DNA from: Pseudomonas sp. SID14000 | GTDB taxonomy: Bacteria > Pseudomonadota > Gammaproteobacteria > Pseudomonadales > Pseudomonadaceae | Assembly (NCBI RefSeq): GCF_002165135.1 | Contig: NZ_NFZQ01000005.1 | Location: forward strand, 281,650-345,649 | Length of the DNA: 64,000 nucleotides | Direction: 5' to 3' | Part shown: positions 55,044 to 63,893 of the stretch, piece after piece | How positions within the stretch are numbered: position 1 is the first letter of the stretch | How the letters are laid out: each line of letters begins with the position of its first letter | The notes under the pieces: generated by a model | The model's input: the letters and a program-made list of their open reading frames with translations, nothing else | Told to the model about the DNA's origin: nothing | The model's database searches: none | Translations under genes and position numbers: made by a program

Positions 55044-56537
55044 TCAGCTAGCCAGCATGCGCCCGGTTTCTTCCAGGTTCTCGTGCCAGCTCAGGGCTTC
55101 GCGCAGGATGTGCGGGGTGTGGCCGCCTCGCTGGCAGGCACGATCGAAGTAGTCGTTCAGTGCCGCGCGGTAGTCTGGGTGTACACAGTTGTCGATGATC
55201 GCCCGGGCCCGCTCGCGTGGCGCCAGGCCGCGCAGGTCGGCCAGGCCTTGCTCGGTGACCAGGATGTCCACGTCGTGCTCGGTATGGTCGACATGGCTGA
55301 CCATTGGCACCACGCTGGAAATTGCGCCACCCTTGGCAATCGACTTGGTGACGAACACGGCCAGGTGGGCGTTACGGGCGAAGTCCCCCGAACCACCGAT
55401 GCCGTTCATCATCCTGGTGCCGCAGACGTGGGTGGAGTTGACGTTGCCGTAGATATCGAACTCCAGCGCGGTGTTGATACCGATGATGCCAAGGCGACGG
55501 ACCACTTCCGGGTGGTTGGAAATTTCTTGCGGGCGCAGCACCAGCTTGTCCTTGTAACGCTCCAGGTTGCCAAACACGTCAGCGTTGCGGCGAGTCGACA
55601 AGGTGATCGAGCTGCCCGAGGCGAAGCTCAGCTTGCCGGCGTCGATGAGGTCGAAGGTGGAGTCCTGTAGTACTTCGGAGTACATGGTCAGGTCTTCGAA
55701 CGGCGACTCGATCAGGCCGCACATCACCGCGTTGGCAATGCTGCCGATTCCGGCCTGCAGCGGGCCGAGCTTGTTGGTCATGCGTCCGGCTTCGACTTCC
55801 TTCTTGAAGAAGTTGATCAGGTGGTCGGCGATGCCTTGGGTTTCGTCGTCCGGCGGCAGTACGGTGGATGGCGAGTCCGGCTGGTCGCTGATGACGATAC
55901 CGACGATCTTGGCCGGGTCGATCGGGATGGCGGTGCTGCCGATGCGGTCGTCGACCTTGACCAGCGGGATTGGCGTGCGGGTCGGGCGGTAGGTCGGGAT
56001 ATAGATGTCGTGCAGGCCTTCGAGGTTGGTATTGTGCGAGAGGTTGATCTCTACAATCACCTGCTTGGCGAAGATCGCGAAACTGGCCGAGTTGCCTACC
56101 GAGGTGGTTGGCACGATATGGCCTTGCTCGGTGATGGCCACGGCTTCGATGACCGCGATGTCCGGCAGCTTCAGCTGCTGGTTGCGCAATTGCTCGACGG
56201 TTTCCGACAGGTGCTGGTCGATGAACATCACCTGGCCGTCGTTGATGGCCTTGCGCAGGGTACTGTCGACCTGGAACGGCATGCGGCGAGCCAGCACGCC
56301 GGCCTCGGTCAGTTGCTTGTCCAGGTCGTTGCCCAGGCTGGCGCCGGTCATCAGGCTGATTTTCAGTGGCGACTGCTTGGCACGTTCGGCCAGTGCATGT
56401 GGTACGGCCTTGGCTTCGCCGGCGCGGGTGAAGCCGCTCATGCCGACGGTCATGCCGTCCTCGATCAGACCAGCGGCATCAGCCGCACTCATTACCTTGC
56501 TGTGCAGGGAGGACAAGCGGATACGATCACGGTACAT
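55044..56537 (-). CDS. Acetyl-CoA hydrolase/succinyl-CoA:acetate CoA-transferase family
   Basis: 497 residues of the Cat1/SCACT family. Motifs GMSGFTRAGEAKAVP (N-terminal fold), GPLQAGIGSIANAVM and the region with the catalytic Glu in MYSEVLQD (around residue 290), plus GGSGDFARNAHLAVF near the C-terminus. It transfers CoA between acetate and succinyl-CoA or hydrolyses acetyl-CoA. Single gene; upstream 56538-56661 is unremarkable. Confidence 0.9.
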   Translation of the reverse strand: MYRDRIRLSSLHSKVMSAADAAGLIEDGMTVGMSGFTRAGEAKAVPHALAERAKQSPLKISLMTGASLGNDLDKQLTEAGVLARRMPFQVDSTLRKAINDGQVMFIDQHLSETVEQLRNQQLKLPDIAVIEAVAITEQGHIVPTTSVGNSASFAIFAKQVIVEINLSHNTNLEGLHDIYIPTYRPTRTPIPLVKVDDRIGSTAIPIDPAKIVGIVISDQPDSPSTVLPPDDETQGIADHLINFFKKEVEAGRMTNKLGPLQAGIGSIANAVMCGLIESPFEDLTMYSEVLQDSTFDLIDAGKLSFASGSSITLSTRRNADVFGNLERYKDKLVLRPQEISNHPEVVRRLGIIGINTALEFDIYGNVNSTHVCGTRMMNGIGGSGDFARNAHLAVFVTKSIAKGGAISSVVPMVSHVDHTEHDVDILVTEQGLADLRGLAPRERARAIIDNCVHPDYRAALNDYFDRACQRGGHTPHILREALSWHENLEETGRMLAS

Positions 56538-56661
56538 GGATTGTTATCTCGGGCTACTGAAACTACTGCAGCGCAGTCTAGAGACTTCGCCCCTTGCCGT
56601 CCCACGACCATGGTCGTATGAGGAGCTTTGGAATAGAGCCGTTGATCCGGATCAACAAAAG

Positions 56662-56695
56662 AAAAGCCCCGGCAGATTCTGACCGGGGCTTCCTT
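56662..56695. terminator. Terminator of pntB
   Basis: AAAAGCCCCGG-CAGATTCTGA-CCGGGGCTTCCTTT: GC stem with T-rich tail in both directions. Confidence 0.8.
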
Positions 56696-56723
56696 TATAT
56701 CAGCTGGTTTGCAGCGGCCGTTT

Positions 56724-58160
56724 TCACTCCACCGCCTTGACCATGTCTTCGATGACTTTCTTGGCGTCGCCGAACACCATCATGGTCTTGTCGAGGTAGA
56801 ACAGTTCGTTGTCCAGGCCGGCATAGCCGCTGGCCATGGAGCGCTTGTTGACGATGATGGTCTTGGCCTTGAACGCTTCGAGGATCGGCATGCCGGCGAT
56901 TGGCGACTTGGGATCGTTCTTCGCCGCCGGGTTGACCACATCGTTGGCGCCCAGCACCAGCACCACATCGGCCTGGCCGAACTCGGCGTTGATGTCCTCC
57001 ATCTCGAACACCTGGTCGTACGGTACTTCGGCCTCGGCCAGCAGCACGTTCATGTGCCCGGGCATACGGCCCGCCACCGGGTGGATCGCGTACTTCACGG
57101 TCACGCCGTTGTGGGTCAGCTTCTCGGTCAGTTCCTTCAGTGCGTGCTGGGCGCGGGCCACCGCCAGGCCGTAGCCCGGGACGATGATCACGCTGTCGGC
57201 GTTGCTGAGCAGGAAGGTGGCATCGTCGGCCGAGCCGGACTTCACCGGGCGCTGCTCTTTCGAGCCTTGCGCCGCGCCGGCATCGGCATCACCACCGAAG
57301 CCACCGAGGATGACGTTGAAGAACGAACGGTTCATCGCCTTGCACATGATGTACGAGAGGATGGCACCGGACGAGCCGACCAGGGAGCCTGCGATGATCA
57401 GCATCGAGTTGTTCAGCGAGAAGCCGATACCGGCCGCGGCCCAGCCCGAATAGCTGTTGAGCATCGACACCACCACCGGCATGTCGGCGCCCCCGATCGG
57501 AATAATGATCAGCACGCCCATGATGAAGGCCAGGACCAGCATCAGGGTGAAGGCACTGTAATGGCCAGTGAAGGTGAACAGCAGGCCCAGGGCGATGGTG
57601 GTCAGGCCGAGGATCAGGTTCAGCTTGTGCTGGCCGGCGAACTGTACCGGTGCGCCCTGGAACAGGCGGAACTTGTACTTGCCCGACAGCTTGCCGAAGG
57701 CGATCACCGAACCGGAGAAGGTAATGGCACCGATGGCCGCGCCGAGGAACAGTTCCAGGCGGTTGCCGGTGGGGATCGGGTCGCTCATGGTGGCGACGAT
57801 GCCCATGGATTGCGGTTCCAGAACCGCGGCGATCGCGATGAACACCGCAGCCAGGCCGATCATGCTGTGCATGAAAGCGACCAGTTCCGGCATCTTGGTC
57901 ATCTCGACGCGCTTGGCCATGATCGAACCGGCGGTGCCGCCGACCAGCAGGCCTACGATGACGTAGCCAATGCCGGCAGTAGCAAGCTCAGCCCCAAGCT
58001 TATAAATGAGGCCGACCGTAGTGACGATGGCGATGCCCATGCCGATCATGCCGAACAGGTTGCCACGCCGCGAGGTAGTCGGGTGCGACAAGCCCTTGAG
58101 CGCCTGGATGAAGCACACCGAGGCGACGAGGTAGAGGAGCGTTACCAGATTCATGCTCAT
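56724..58160 (-). CDS. pntB: NAD(P) transhydrogenase subunit beta
   Basis: 478 residues: about nine membrane segments in the N-terminal two thirds (proton channel) and the NADP-binding domain III (PGYGLAVARAQHALKELTEK, VNKRSMASGYAGLDNELFY). Uses the proton gradient to reduce NADP+ with NADH. Start taken at 58160 (MSMNLVT) with AGAAGTAAGC upstream; a second ATG two codons later is equally possible. Overlaps none; 2 bases after pntAB. Confidence 0.95.
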   Translation of the reverse strand: MSMNLVTLLYLVASVCFIQALKGLSHPTTSRRGNLFGMIGMGIAIVTTVGLIYKLGAELATAGIGYVIVGLLVGGTAGSIMAKRVEMTKMPELVAFMHSMIGLAAVFIAIAAVLEPQSMGIVATMSDPIPTGNRLELFLGAAIGAITFSGSVIAFGKLSGKYKFRLFQGAPVQFAGQHKLNLILGLTTIALGLLFTFTGHYSAFTLMLVLAFIMGVLIIIPIGGADMPVVVSMLNSYSGWAAAGIGFSLNNSMLIIAGSLVGSSGAILSYIMCKAMNRSFFNVILGGFGGDADAGAAQGSKEQRPVKSGSADDATFLLSNADSVIIVPGYGLAVARAQHALKELTEKLTHNGVTVKYAIHPVAGRMPGHMNVLLAEAEVPYDQVFEMEDINAEFGQADVVLVLGANDVVNPAAKNDPKSPIAGMPILEAFKAKTIIVNKRSMASGYAGLDNELFYLDKTMMVFGDAKKVIEDMVKAVE

Positions 58161-58162
58161 GC

Positions 58163-58477
58163 TTACTTCTGCGCCTCGTTCTTGGTTTTCTTCTTGAACA
58201 TCTCAAGCATGCGACGGGTGACCAGGAAGCCACCGAACACGTTGACCGCGGCCAGGGCCACTGCCAGGGTGCCCATCAGCTTGCCGGCCGGGGTCACGGT
58301 CAGGGCTGCGGCCAGCATGGCGCCGACGATGACGATCGCCGAAATGGCGTTGGTCACGGCCATCAGCGGGGTGTGCAGCGCCGGGGTAACGTTCCACACC
58401 ACGTGGTAGCCCACATAGATGGCCAGCACGAAGATGATCAGGTTGTAGATGCCGTGGGAAATCAGCATGTCTTCCAT
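58163..58477 (-). CDS. pntAB: NAD(P) transhydrogenase small alpha membrane subunit
   Basis: 104 residues with three membrane segments (LIIFVLAIYVGYHVVWNV, LMAVTNAISAIVIVGAMLAA, LMGTLAVALAAVNVFGGFLV) and a basic tail. In Pseudomonas and Rhodospirillum the alpha chain is split into two genes; this is the membrane part. Between pntAA and pntB. Confidence 0.94.
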   Translation of the reverse strand: MEDMLISHGIYNLIIFVLAIYVGYHVVWNVTPALHTPLMAVTNAISAIVIVGAMLAAALTVTPAGKLMGTLAVALAAVNVFGGFLVTRRMLEMFKKKTKNEAQK

Positions 58478-58488
58478 TGTCGTGCTCC

Positions 58489-59610
58489 TTAGCCGTTCTT
58501 GCGGACGACCTGACCATCACGGCACATCAGGCAGGCCGCGACGATGTCGTCTTCGAGGTTGATGACCAGCGCGCCGTCTTTGTCGAACAGCAGCTTCATG
58601 AAGTCCAGCAGGTTGCGGGCATACAGCGCCGAGGCATCGGCGCCCACCTGGGCCGGCAGGTTGGTCGGGCCGACGATGATCACGCCGTTCTCCTGTACCA
58701 CCTGGTCGGCGACGGTCAGTGGGCAGTTGCCACCCTGGGCTGCTGCGAGGTCGATGACCACCGAGCCGGGCTTCATCTGCGCGACGGTTTCGGCGCTGAG
58801 CAGGGTCGGCGCCTTGCGCCCCGGGATCAGCGCAGTGGTGATGACGATATCCGCCTGCTTGGCGCGCTCGTGCACGGCCTGGGCCTGGCGTTGCATCCAG
58901 CTGGCCGGCATTGGCCGAGCGTAACCGCCGACACCTTCGGCACACTCGCGTTCCTCATCGGTTTCGTAGGGTACGTCGATGAACTTGGCACCCAGCGACT
59001 CGATCTGCTCCTTCACGGCCGGGCGTACGTCGGACGCCTCGATCACCGCACCCAGGCGCTTGGCCGTGGCAATGGCCTGCAGGCCGGCAACGCCCGCGCC
59101 CAGGATCAGCACGCGCGCGGCTTTAACGGTGCCGGCGGCGGTCATCAGCATGGGCATGAAGCGTGGGTAGTGATGGGCAGCCAGCAACACCGCCTTGTAA
59201 CCGGCGATGTTGGCCTGTGACGACAGCACATCCAGGCTCTGCGCCCGCGAGGTGCGTGGCGCGGCTTCCAGGGCGAACGCGGTAATGCCGCGTTCGGCCA
59301 TCTTGCCGATCAGCTCGCTGTTGAAGGGGTTGAGCATGCCCACCAGGAGGCTGCCACTGTTGATCAGGGCCAGTTCCTGGTCGTTGGGGGCGACCACTTT
59401 AAGCACCAATTGGGCGCCGTAGGCATCGGCTGCACTCCCCAGGGAAGCGCCCGCGGCCTCATAGGCACTGTCCGGAATGCTGGCATTAAGCCCTGCCCCC
59501 CGTTGGACGGTGACCTGATGGCCTTGGCCAATCAGTTTCTTGATGGTTTCCGGGGTCGCAGCGACCCTTGTCTCACCGGTCTGCGTCTCGAGAGGAACAC
59601 CAATGTGCAC
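58489..59610 (-). CDS. pntAA: NAD(P) transhydrogenase soluble alpha subunit
   Basis: 373 residues starting with GTG (V-H-I-G-V-P) preceded by GCAGGAGAAATAGTC. NAD(H)-binding domain I related to alanine dehydrogenase, with VLILGAGVAGLQAIATAKRLGA (Rossmann Gly motif). The longer open frame upstream (to 59919) is not supported. First gene of pntAA-pntAB-pntB. Confidence 0.94.
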   Translation of the reverse strand: MHIGVPLETQTGETRVAATPETIKKLIGQGHQVTVQRGAGLNASIPDSAYEAAGASLGSAADAYGAQLVLKVVAPNDQELALINSGSLLVGMLNPFNSELIGKMAERGITAFALEAAPRTSRAQSLDVLSSQANIAGYKAVLLAAHHYPRFMPMLMTAAGTVKAARVLILGAGVAGLQAIATAKRLGAVIEASDVRPAVKEQIESLGAKFIDVPYETDEERECAEGVGGYARPMPASWMQRQAQAVHERAKQADIVITTALIPGRKAPTLLSAETVAQMKPGSVVIDLAAAQGGNCPLTVADQVVQENGVIIVGPTNLPAQVGADASALYARNLLDFMKLLFDKDGALVINLEDDIVAACLMCRDGQVVRKNG

Positions 59611-60045
59611 GACTATTTCTCCTGCGGTGACCTTTTGTCTTTGTAAAAGCCAGCACACTTCGGATGGTGCACTGGGGCGGCTGTGGAGCACCGAACCGCC
59701 GAATCCGGGCGGGCGAAGCATTTTGCAGACGAAGCCAGGGCCCTTCAACCGGTTCTGAAGCGAAACGAAGTCAAAACTACAAGTCACCCTGTGACCGTAT
59801 GTCGCAACGGTCAGGCTGCAGCGCGTCAAACATAGGCTATTGGCAGAGTAGGAGAAAAAATCAAAAATTTTGCGGTCAATTCGCTTACGGCTTGGTGAAT
59901 GTCGCAAAATAACCTGCAAAGCCGCGCCGTAAGCAGGATTAAAGAGGATTTTTGCACCTGCATAACAGTTTATGTAGATGCGACAAATACATATATCTGT
60001 AGGTGTTTAAAATAATTGACTACGGGGTCAATTTGTCGCGCTTCC
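59611..60045. other. 435-base region between pntAA and gcdR
   Basis: Holds the pnt promoter region and the gcdR 3' end. Features: TGTCGC elements at 59800, 59900 (both TGTCGCAA, exactly 100 bases apart), 59979 (inverted) and 60034; TTTTGCG/CGCAAAA inverted repeat (59868-59909); an AT-rich stretch (59940-60012). No gene. Confidence 0.6.
60014..60033 (-). terminator. Weak terminator-like hairpin of gcdR
   Basis: AATTGAC-CCCGTA-GTCAATT followed by ATTTTAAA on the minus strand; the stem is AT-rich, so modest confidence. Confidence 0.45.
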
Positions 60046-60945
60046 CTAAGTCTTCGCCGTGTACGCCTGAGCCTGGCTCAGCAGCCAGTCGCGGAAGGCG
60101 CGCAGCGAAGCCGACTCCACCTTGCGCTCCGGAATCATCAGATAGTAGGCCTTGTCACTACTGAGGGCATGCCTGTTAGCGACCACCAGCCTACCCTCCT
60201 CCAACTCGCGCTGGATCAGGAACGGCGGAATCAGCGCGATGCCCATCTCATGCATGGCCGCCTGGGCGAGCATCGAGAATAGTTCATAGCGCGGGCCTGT
60301 CATGTCGCGCTCCACATTCATGCCGACGCTGCCGAACCACTGCCGCCAGGCATAGGGGCGCGTGCTCTGCTGCAGCAGTGGCAATTGTGCAATGCGCTGC
60401 GCGTCGAGCGCACCCTGCCCGCCCAGCAGCGCCGGGCTGCACACCGGTACCGGGTTTTCCCCCATCAGCCGGTGCGACTGGGTGCCGGACCAGTCGGCAT
60501 CGCCGAAGTAGATGGCAGCATCGAAGGTAGTGTCGGCAAACAGGAATGGCCGGGTGCGGTTGGTGAGGTTGACCGTGACCTCCGGGTGGCGCTGCTGGAA
60601 GTCCTTAAGCCGCGGTAGCAGCCACTGGGTGCCGAAGGTGGGCACCACGGCCAGTTCGATCAGGTTGGCGCCCTGCTGGCGCATTACCGACAAAGTGTCG
60701 CGCTCTACTGCGTCCAGTTGGGCAGCCACTTGGCGGCTGTAGGAAAGGCCGGCTTCGGTCAGCTTCACGCCGCGGCGCGAGCGGCGGAACAGCTCCACAT
60801 TAAGGAAGGCTTCCAGGCCGCCTATCTGTCGACAGACGGCACCTTGGGTCAGGGCGAGTTCCTGGGCTGCCTTGGTAAAGCTCTCGTTGCGCGCCGCCGC
60901 CTCGAAGCAAACCAGGGCGGCGGTACTGGGGATCTTGCGGCGCAT
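60046..60945 (-). CDS. gcdR: LysR-family regulator of glutarate catabolism
   Basis: 299 residues. N-terminal winged helix (AALVCFEAAARNESFTKAAQELALTQGAVCRQIG) and the co-inducer domain. Start taken at the ATG 60945 (MRRKIPST); the upstream extension lacks a ribosome site. Divergent from gcdH with a 161-base spacer carrying a 17-base palindrome. By context it activates gcdHG in response to glutarate. Confidence 0.9.
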   Translation of the reverse strand: MRRKIPSTAALVCFEAAARNESFTKAAQELALTQGAVCRQIGGLEAFLNVELFRRSRRGVKLTEAGLSYSRQVAAQLDAVERDTLSVMRQQGANLIELAVVPTFGTQWLLPRLKDFQQRHPEVTVNLTNRTRPFLFADTTFDAAIYFGDADWSGTQSHRLMGENPVPVCSPALLGGQGALDAQRIAQLPLLQQSTRPYAWRQWFGSVGMNVERDMTGPRYELFSMLAQAAMHEMGIALIPPFLIQRELEEGRLVVANRHALSSDKAYYLMIPERKVESASLRAFRDWLLSQAQAYTAKT

Positions 60946-60998
60946 GTACGTCAACCTCACTCGTAAGGCAGTCAATATGGCGTTTTGCCGATTTACGA

Positions 60999-61015
60999 AG
61001 TGACAAATTATCACT
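60999..61015. promoter_or_regulatory. Candidate GcdR operator
   Basis: AGTGACAAATTATCACT, 14 of 17 positions palindromic, with T-N11-A type spacing; in the gcdR/gcdH divergent spacer, 20 bases upstream of the gcdH -35. Confidence 0.6.
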
Positions 61016-61035
61016 AAATGGTGCGCAATCCTCGT

Positions 61036-61064
61036 TTGTCCCGGCGGCCGATCAGGCCTAGGCT
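61036..61064 (+). promoter_or_regulatory. Candidate gcdH promoter
   Basis: TTGTCC, 17-base spacer, TAGGCT. Moderate match to sigma-70. Confidence 0.45.
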
Positions 61065-61106
61065 CAAAGGCACAAGAAACTGCCCCCTATTTCGAGGATT
61101 TCGCTC

Positions 61107-62288
61107 ATGGCCGGTAAAGCAAGCTTCAACTGGATCGACCCGCTGCTGCTCGATCAGCAGCTCACTGAAGAAGAGCGCATGGTGCGTGACAGCGCTTATC
61201 AGTTCGCCCAGGACAAGCTGGCCCCGCGTGTGCTCGAGGCCTTCCGTCATGAGCAGACCGACCCGGCGATCTTCCGTGAAATGGGTGAGGTCGGGTTGCT
61301 GGGCGCCACCATTCCCGAGCAATACGGTGGCAGTGGCCTGAATTACGTGTGCTATGGCCTGATTGCTCGCGAGGTAGAGCGTATCGACTCGGGTTACCGC
61401 TCGATGATGAGCGTGCAGTCGTCGCTGGTGATGGTGCCAATCAACGAGTTCGGTACCGAGGCACAAAAGCAGAAGTACCTGCCCAAGCTGGCCAGCGGCG
61501 AGTGGATCGGTTGCTTTGGCCTGACCGAGCCTAACCACGGCTCCGACCCGGGCTCGATGATCACCCGTGCCCGGAAGGTCGATGGCGGCTACCGCCTGAC
61601 CGGTAGCAAGATGTGGATCACCAACAGCCCGATCGCCGATGTATTCGTGGTCTGGGCCAAGGATGATGCGGGTGATATCCGCGGCTTTGTCCTGGAAAAG
61701 GGTTGGGAAGGCCTAAGCGCCCCGGCGATCCACGGCAAGGTCGGCCTGCGCGCCTCGATCACTGGCGAAATCGTCATGGACAACGTGTTCGTGCCGGAGG
61801 ACAACATCTTCCCGGATGTGCGCGGCCTAAAAGGCCCGTTCACCTGCCTGAACTCTGCCCGCTATGGCATCTCATGGGGTGCGCTGGGTGCCGCCGAAGC
61901 CTGCTGGCACACCGCGCGTCAGTACACCCTGGACCGTCAGCAATTCGGTCGTCCGTTGGCTGCCAACCAGTTGATCCAGAAGAAGCTGGCCGACATGCAG
62001 ACCGAAATCACCCTGGCGCTGCAGGGCTGCCTGCGTCTGGGGCGGATGAAGGACGAGGGCACGGCTGCAGTAGAGATCACTTCGATTATGAAGCGCAATT
62101 CCTGCGGCAAGGCGCTGGATATTGCCCGCATGGCGCGTGACATGCTGGGTGGTAATGGCATTTCCGATGAGTTCGGTGTGGCCCGTCACCTGGTCAACCT
62201 GGAGGTGGTCAACACCTATGAAGGTACCCACGATGTGCATGCACTGATCCTGGGGCGTGCACAGACCGGTATCCAGGCCTTCTATTGA
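61107..62288 (+). CDS. gcdH: Glutaryl-CoA dehydrogenase
   Basis: 393-residue acyl-CoA dehydrogenase-family flavoenzyme that converts glutaryl-CoA to crotonyl-CoA and CO2 in lysine and glutarate breakdown. FAD-binding motif [14 protein letters not shown] and [15 protein letters not shown]; catalytic base Glu in TYEGTHDVH (E372). ATG follows a weak GAGGATTTC Shine-Dalgarno. Forms an operon with gcdG, 14 bases downstream. Confidence 0.95.
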   Translation: MAGKASFNWIDPLLLDQQLTEEERMVRDSAYQFAQDKLAPRVLEAFRHEQTDPAIFREMGEVGLLGATIPEQYGGSGLNYVCYGLIAREVERIDSGYRSMMSVQSSLVMVPINEFGTEAQKQKYLPKLASGEWIGCFGLTEPNHGSDPGSMITRARKVDGGYRLTGSKMWITNSPIADVFVVWAKDDAGDIRGFVLEKGWEGLSAPAIHGKVGLRASITGEIVMDNVFVPEDNIFPDVRGLKGPFTCLNSARYGISWGALGAAEACWHTARQYTLDRQQFGRPLAANQLIQKKLADMQTEITLALQGCLRLGRMKDEGTAAVEITSIMKRNSCGKALDIARMARDMLGGNGISDEFGVARHLVNLEVVNTYEGTHDVHALILGRAQTGIQAFY

Positions 62289-62302
62289 TAAGGAGTCAGT
62301 CC

Positions 62303-63523
62303 ATGGGCGCGCTATCACATCTGCGGGTGCTGGACCTTTCTCGCGTGCTGGCCGGCCCATGGTCTGGTCAGATCCTCGCTGACCTTGGTGCTGATGTGAT
62401 CAAGGTCGAGCGCCCTGGCAGTGGTGACGATACCCGTTCGTGGGGGCCGCCCTTCCTCAAGGATGCCGAGGGTGAGAACACCAGTGAGGCGGCCTATTAC
62501 CTGTCGGCCAACCGCAACAAGCGTTCGGTGACCATCGACTTCACCCAGGCCGAGGGGCAGCGCCTGGTGCGTGAATTGGCGGCGAAGTCCGATATCGTCA
62601 TCGAGAACTTCAAGGTAGGTGGGTTGGCTGCCTATGGCCTGGACTACCAGAGCCTGAAGGCGATCAACCCGCGGCTTATCTATTGTTCCATCACTGGGTT
62701 CGGCCAGACCGGGCCTTATGCCAGGCGCGCGGGTTATGACTTCATGATCCAGGGGCTGGGCGGGCTGATGAGTCTGACCGGCCGCCCGGAGGGTGAAGAA
62801 GGTGCGGGGCCGGTCAAGGTGGGGGTGGCGCTGACCGATATCCTTACCGGGTTGTATTCCACGGTGGCGATCCTCGCTGCCCTTGCCCATCGGGAGCAGG
62901 CCGGGGTGGGCCAGCATGTCGACATGGCGTTGCTCGATGTGCAGGTGGCCTGCCTGGCGAACCAGGCCATGAACTACCTGACCACGGGCAACCCGCCTCG
63001 TCGCTTGGGCAATGCGCATCCCAATATCGTGCCTTATCAGGATTTCCCGACGGCGGATGGCGACTTCATCCTTACCGTGGGTAACGACAGCCAGTTCCGC
63101 AAGTTCGCCGAGGTGGCTGGGCAGCCGGAATGGGCGGACGATCCACGTTTCGTTACCAACAAGCTGCGGGTAGCCAACCGGGCCGAGCTGATCCCATTGA
63201 TCCGCCAGGCCACAGTGTTCAAGACCACGGCGCAGTGGGTGAGCCAGCTGGAGGCTGCAGGGGTGCCGTGCGGGCCTATCAACGACCTGGCGCAGATGTT
63301 CCAGGACCCGCAGGTGCTGGCGCGCAGGTTGGCGGTGAACATTCCGCATCCGTTGGCGGGAAGTGTGCCGCAGGTGGCGAGCCCGATACGGTTGTCGGAG
63401 ACGCCGGTGGAGTACCGTCGGGCGCCGCCGCTGCTGGGTGAGCATACCGAGGTGGTGCTGGAGGATGTATTGGGGCTGGATGCCGCTGAGGTGCAACGGC
63501 TGCGCAGTGCCGGCGTGCTCTAA
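62303..63523 (+). CDS. gcdG: Class III CoA-transferase (glutarate CoA-transferase)
   Basis: 406 residues of the CaiB/BaiF family. It activates glutarate to glutaryl-CoA for GcdH. N-terminal LDLSRVLAGPWSGQILADLG, the catalytic Asp in VALTDILTG (D179) and the VDMALLDVQ motif. The ATG at 62303 has AAGGAGTCAGTCC upstream. Ends before a strong terminator. Confidence 0.93.
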   Translation: MGALSHLRVLDLSRVLAGPWSGQILADLGADVIKVERPGSGDDTRSWGPPFLKDAEGENTSEAAYYLSANRNKRSVTIDFTQAEGQRLVRELAAKSDIVIENFKVGGLAAYGLDYQSLKAINPRLIYCSITGFGQTGPYARRAGYDFMIQGLGGLMSLTGRPEGEEGAGPVKVGVALTDILTGLYSTVAILAALAHREQAGVGQHVDMALLDVQVACLANQAMNYLTTGNPPRRLGNAHPNIVPYQDFPTADGDFILTVGNDSQFRKFAEVAGQPEWADDPRFVTNKLRVANRAELIPLIRQATVFKTTAQWVSQLEAAGVPCGPINDLAQMFQDPQVLARRLAVNIPHPLAGSVPQVASPIRLSETPVEYRRAPPLLGEHTEVVLEDVLGLDAAEVQRLRSAGVL

Positions 63524-63542
63524 GGGTGTGTGGCCTTGGTGA

Positions 63543-63577
63543 AAAGCGGGGAGGCCGTCAGGCCTCCCCGCTTTGTT
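63543..63577 (+). terminator. Rho-independent terminator of gcdHG
   Basis: AAAGCGGGGAGGCC-GTCA-GGCCTCCCCGCTTTGTTTTT; 13-bp stem and T-rich tail. Confidence 0.93.
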
Positions 63578-63611
63578 TTTCGGCGATATCAGGGTTTATT
63601 GAAATTAAGGG

Positions 63612-63639
63612 TTGACGCGGTTTCGAATCCCCTTATAAT
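63612..63639 (+). promoter_or_regulatory. rRNA operon promoter P1
   Basis: TTGACG (63612-63617), 16-base spacer, TATAAT (63634-63639), then GC-rich GCGCCCC discriminator. Confidence 0.85.
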
Positions 63640-63755
63640 GCGCCCCACTTCTGACGTAGTCGAAGCGTAAAACTTCTTGTAAATCAATTAGTTAAGCGAT
63701 TCAGGTAGTGTCAGGAGTGCTACGGTCGCCTGATCGGCAGCGGTTGAGATGATGG

Positions 63756-63783
63756 TTGACAGCGCTTCTAAACGCTGTATGAT
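63756..63783 (+). promoter_or_regulatory. rRNA operon promoter P2
   Basis: TTGACA (63756-63761), 16-base spacer, TATGAT (63778-63783). Confidence 0.85.
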
Positions 63784-63865
63784 TCGCCTCCCGCTACGAG
63801 AGATCGCAGCGAGTCAAGTGTTTGAAGTAAAACGAGTTTCTCGCAAAAAACTTCAAAATAAACGC

Positions 63866-63893
63866 TTGACAGAAAATGAGGAAAGCGTAGAAT
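63866..63893 (+). promoter_or_regulatory. rRNA operon promoter P3
   Basis: TTGACA (63866-63871), 16-base spacer, TAGAAT (63888-63893), GCGCGCC discriminator typical of stringently controlled promoters. Confidence 0.88.
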
